In this document: piece by piece, positions 5,513-7,668 of the stretch | Layout: every line of letters begins with the position of its first letter | Position numbering within the stretch: the stretch's first letter is position 1 | Source of the DNA: Deltaproteobacteria bacterium | GTDB lineage: Bacteria; Desulfobacterota; Desulfarculia; Adiutricales; Adiutricaceae | Assembly (NCBI GenBank): GCA_031267005.1 | Contig: JAIRZX010000162.1 | Location: forward strand, 1 to 7,668 | DNA length: 7,668 bases | Direction: 5' to 3' | Translations under genes and position numbers: made by a program | The notes under the pieces: model-generated | What the model was told of the DNA's origin: nothing | Seen by the model: only the letters and a program-made list of their open reading frames with translations | Databases searched by the model: none

Positions 5513-7380
5513 GCATTAGACGCGTCCATGCCGGTTTTCAGGCGCCCCCGCGCGTGGAACCTTCATGCCGTATGGCATATAGACCTGACGTTGCCTCGCC
5601 CGGCCCGAGTTTAACGGAAATTTCATTATCCAACGATTTCAGACAATTGGCCTTGGAGTCATTCCGAGTTTCCTCCCCGCAACCTGAAACGGAGCCGATC
5701 GCGTCCGGGGCGGGACGCTGGCATGCCCGGCCCTTCCCCGCCGCGAGCCGTCCAGGCCGCCACGACCGGCGTCATGGCCGTCTGCCCCCCACAAATGTCG
5801 GCTCCGTCGCCTCTTCCGACGGTGCGCCTCAACTGGCGTCCGGGGGGATCGGCCGGGCCTGGCGGTCCGAAACGTTCAGCTCGGCCGTCCCGCCCCGGCG
5901 GGGTGCCGCCCCCGCTCGGTCCCGGCCGTTTCCGCCAGCCTCCAGGCTCTTGCAGCGGGCCGCCGCTGGCGCGGACGTCCCGTGCCCGTCCCGACTCACA
6001 CGCCAGCGCCCTTGCCGTTCAGCCGAGACCTCAAGACCCGGCTTAGCCGTCTGGCATCCTTTTCCCCGGCCCAAGGAGCGTCTGACGCCGGGGCTTCAAC
6101 CTCACCTCCCCCCGGAGACCGGACGGAAAAACGCCCCCCTCGCACCCGCCTTGCTCCCGGACACCGAGAGTCCCGACGAGGACGCGGCGGATGGAATAGA
6201 CCGCGCGGGGAACCTCGTTTTTGTCAAGCTTCTTCCGGACGCGGCGGAGTCCGGGCGCAGACGGTGCTGCCGATTCGGAAACACGTGGGGTGGGGGGGGG
6301 GTCCGGGGAGGCTTTTACCGGAAAGCCCAGAAAAAAGTCTCATGGAAGGCACCGTCCAGGGCGGCCGGCCTTCCGGGAGCGAGCGCACCCAGGAAACGGA
6401 CGGGGCGCAATGCCTCATGACCCACGCGTCAGGCTTCCCGGCCGCCGGGGTGAAACGCCCGCACGGCTCCTTCCGAAGCCCGCCCCTTGCGTCGGCCCTT
6501 TCCGAAGCATGCGTCCGGTCGCCTCTTTATTCCGAGACAACGCTTTCCCGAAAGGCGACCAGCCGTTCAGGACCCGCCGCCTTCGCTCCCGGACCTGAGG
6601 CGACGCTCCGGCGACCCTTCGGCGGCACCGGAGGCTGCGGCGACTGCGGCTGCGGCTCCGGCGGCTCCGGAACGGAACCCAGGCTTTTCGCTTCCGGGCG
6701 GGGCTGTCCGGACGTCCCCGCTCCCTCGCGTGCGCCCCCGACGCGCGGACGGCTGCCGGCGCCGGGCATGGCGGCCAGTCCGGAAGAGCCTTCCATGCAC
6801 AACCATCAAAGCGGAGCGATTTCGGCGGGCCCATGTCGGCCGGAGTGCCTCCGGGGGCTTGCGAGAGAGAAAGCGGGATCTTCGACAAAGCTATCGTCCC
6901 CGGCAGGAACCCGCCGCTCCGCTCGCGCAGTCGCAAAAGCCTAGCAGCCGACAAGGGTTCCATGGCTTCGGCCGGGACTGAGCCCCCGAGGAGCGCCCTT
7001 TGCCAAACATCTTTAAATGCCACCGCAAAAAAAAGTCATTCTGGACCTGTGTCAAGTTCGCCAGGGCAAAAACTCGGAAAAACCGATCATTGGCGGCTGA
7101 AAATGGCGAAACATCCGCGATGCAGCTCTATATCGGGCGCTAGGGGTGCCGCTGAATATGAAGAGGCGTTTTCCCGCCGCGAAGTTCTATCCGAACTATT
7201 TACACTGACATCAACTGCGGGAGGGAGACGTCCGAAACGCTGCGCAGAAGGTCGCAGAACCTGACCTGATCGGGTATCCGTTCACGGGCTGAAAAGGGGG
7301 GCGGTCAGTATAAGGCTGAGTCAAATCTTCTGGCAGGCGAGAGGGGTGGGCCTTGAGCAAGGGGAGGCGGGCTTGGGCTG
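5513..7380. other. Gene-poor GC-rich stretch of about 1.9 kb
   Basis: Open frames as long as 320 residues exist on both strands (for example 5470-6420 plus, 5982-6944 plus and 7023-6415 minus), but all are rich in Arg, Pro, Gly and Ser, overlap one another, lack ribosome binding sites and show no domain, membrane segment or motif I recognise. They are what high GC produces by chance. Small items seen are a 14-base palindrome with ATGCC/GGCAT arms at 5565-5578, the G10 run at 6292-6301, and a near-repeat CGGC(3 bases)TTCCGAAGC-like pair at 6464-6479 and 6493-6508. From about 7010 the sequence becomes more AT-rich. TATACT at 7312-7307 (minus) is a good -10 box by itself but has only a poor -35 partner. 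No tRNA or rRNA is recognisable. It could be a decayed genic region or a true spacer. Confidence 0.55.
6287..6308 (+). repeat. G-rich tract with a ten-G homopolymer (possible G-quadruplex)
   Basis: GGGG at 6287-6290, T, ten consecutive Gs at 6292-6301, TCC, then GGGG at 6305-6308. This satisfies the usual four-run G-quadruplex pattern on the plus strand. A G10 run is also a typical slippage site, but no convincing gene contains it, so phase variation cannot be claimed. The run length may also be a sequencing uncertainty. Confidence 0.6.
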
Positions 7381-7392
7381 GGGGGAGGCGGT

Positions 7393-7467
7393 CTTCTCCC
7401 CTGAGAACAGATACCCTGGAGGTCCTTCGGGAGCAGGGGAGGAAATGGCCTTCACCCCTGTGAACAG
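7393..7467 (+). repeat. Pair of 18-base direct repeats, 57 bases apart
   Basis: CTTCTCCCCTGAGAACAG at 7393-7410 and CTTCACCCCTGTGAACAG at 7450-7467 match at 16 of 18 positions. Read on the minus strand, the copies fall in one open frame (7530-7321), where they give LFSGEKTAS-like and LFTGVKAIS-like peptides. That frame otherwise has low complexity and no homology I recognise. The repeats could be binding sites or the remains of a duplicated element. Confidence 0.6.
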
Positions 7468-7486
7468 TACGATAATGACGGGAAAA

Positions 7487-7504
7487 TAATCATTTAGATG
7501 ATTA
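7487..7504. repeat. Perfect AT-rich palindrome with 7-base arms
   Basis: TAATCAT at 7487-7493 and ATGATTA at 7498-7504 flank the loop TTAG. It is AT-rich with no following T run, so it is a weak terminator candidate; a regulator binding site is equally possible. No gene beside it is certain, so no function is assigned. Confidence 0.55.
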
Positions 7505-7532
7505 GCCTCCGCTTGATCATGGCTTTTCACAT

Positions 7533-7574
7533 GAACTTTTGCAACTGAGCACTAGTGTCTAATCGCAGAAGTTC
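7533..7574. repeat. 42-base interrupted dyad centred on CACTAGTG
   Basis: The outer arms GAACTTTTGC (7533-7542) and GCAGAAGTTC (7565-7574) are inverted repeats with one mismatch. Their centre of symmetry coincides exactly with the perfect 8-base palindrome CACTAGTG at 7550-7557. The 7-base stretches between arm and core are not symmetrical. Shared centring makes chance less likely. Possible readings are an operator for a dimeric regulator, the junction or end of an insertion element, or a transcribed hairpin. There is no T run to support a terminator. Confidence 0.6.
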
Positions 7575-7666
7575 GCAGGGGTATTCCGGAGCTGGGACCC
7601 CTTCACGATCAACTTCTTCCAGCGGTATGGTATACCGGCTCTGTTGTGGACCTTCACGTACGCCAT
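7559..7666 (-). other. Short edge ORF, uncertain
   Basis: On the minus strand an ATG at 7666-7664 opens 35 codons (beginning MAYVKVHNRAGIPYRWKK, ending at TAG 7561-7559). The basic, aromatic composition resembles the N-terminus of some transposases, but the frame stops early. On the plus strand the same bases are open from about 7563 to the edge and read a hydrophobic stretch (DPFTINFFQRYGIPALLWTF) with no usual start codon. At most one of the two is real. No ribosome binding site can be judged this near the edge. Confidence 0.15.
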
Positions 7667-7668
7667 TA

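Noticed and set aside
5050..5529. Ser/Pro/Gln-rich open frames of 159 and 124 codons across the tandem repeats
   Set aside because: The 40-base unit is not a multiple of 3, so the same repeat is read in successive frames; the frames are open simply because the repeat lacks stops on that strand.
5470..6944. Overlapping plus-strand open frames of 316 and 320 codons
   Set aside because: Low-complexity composition, one begins inside the minisatellite, no ribosome binding sites, and no recognisable domain or membrane segment.
6415..7023. Minus-strand open frame of 202 codons beginning with GTG
   Set aside because: The bases before the GTG are a T run with no Shine-Dalgarno sequence, and the second half is an Arg/Ser-rich string typical of chance frames.
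7027..7055. TTGACA on the minus strand at 7055-7050 as a promoter
   Set aside because: The -10 position at 16-18 bases spacing falls in a T run with no TATAAT-like hexamer, and no gene follows.

Overview
The window is GC-rich and most resembles a Desulfovibrionaceae-type (Desulfobacterota) genome. That placement is an inference from base composition and from the pairing of a Csd6-type YkuD protein with an M99 carboxypeptidase. No rRNA, tRNA or other marker gene is present to confirm it.

Left part (1-4918): one tightly packed operon, read entirely on the minus strand. In order of transcription it holds a putative lipoprotein of unknown family (4918-4319), a large exported YkuD L,D-transpeptidase/L,D-carboxypeptidase with two NTF2-like domains (4314-2119), a one-pass membrane protein with a long Ala/Pro linker (2122-1085) and an M99 (Csd4/Pgp1-like) D,L-carboxypeptidase (1083-40). 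The first codons of a further gene start at 21 and run off the left edge. Gaps between the four complete genes run from a 4-base overlap to 4 bases, so coordinated expression and translational coupling are likely.

How the genes fit together: in Helicobacter and Campylobacter, Csd6/Pgp2 trims peptidoglycan tetrapeptides to tripeptides and Csd4/Pgp1 trims tripeptides to dipeptides. Together they set helical cell shape. Here both enzyme types sit in one operon, with a bitopic protein whose layout recalls Csd5 between them. The simplest reading is a peptidoglycan-trimming, cell-curvature module. The enzyme families are recognisable; the role as a single shape module is inference.

Middle part (4919-5512): an upstream region with a clear ribosome binding site and a possible promoter, then a 250-base minisatellite. 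The minisatellite has a 40-base unit built from two 20-base halves and is not coding, because 40 is not a multiple of 3.

Right part (5513-7668): more than 2 kb with no convincing gene. It holds many long but low-complexity open frames caused by high GC, a run of ten Gs with quadruplex potential, and, in a more AT-rich right end, a pair of 18-base direct repeats, a small palindrome and a 42-base interrupted dyad. The last 100 bases are open on both strands and cannot be assigned.
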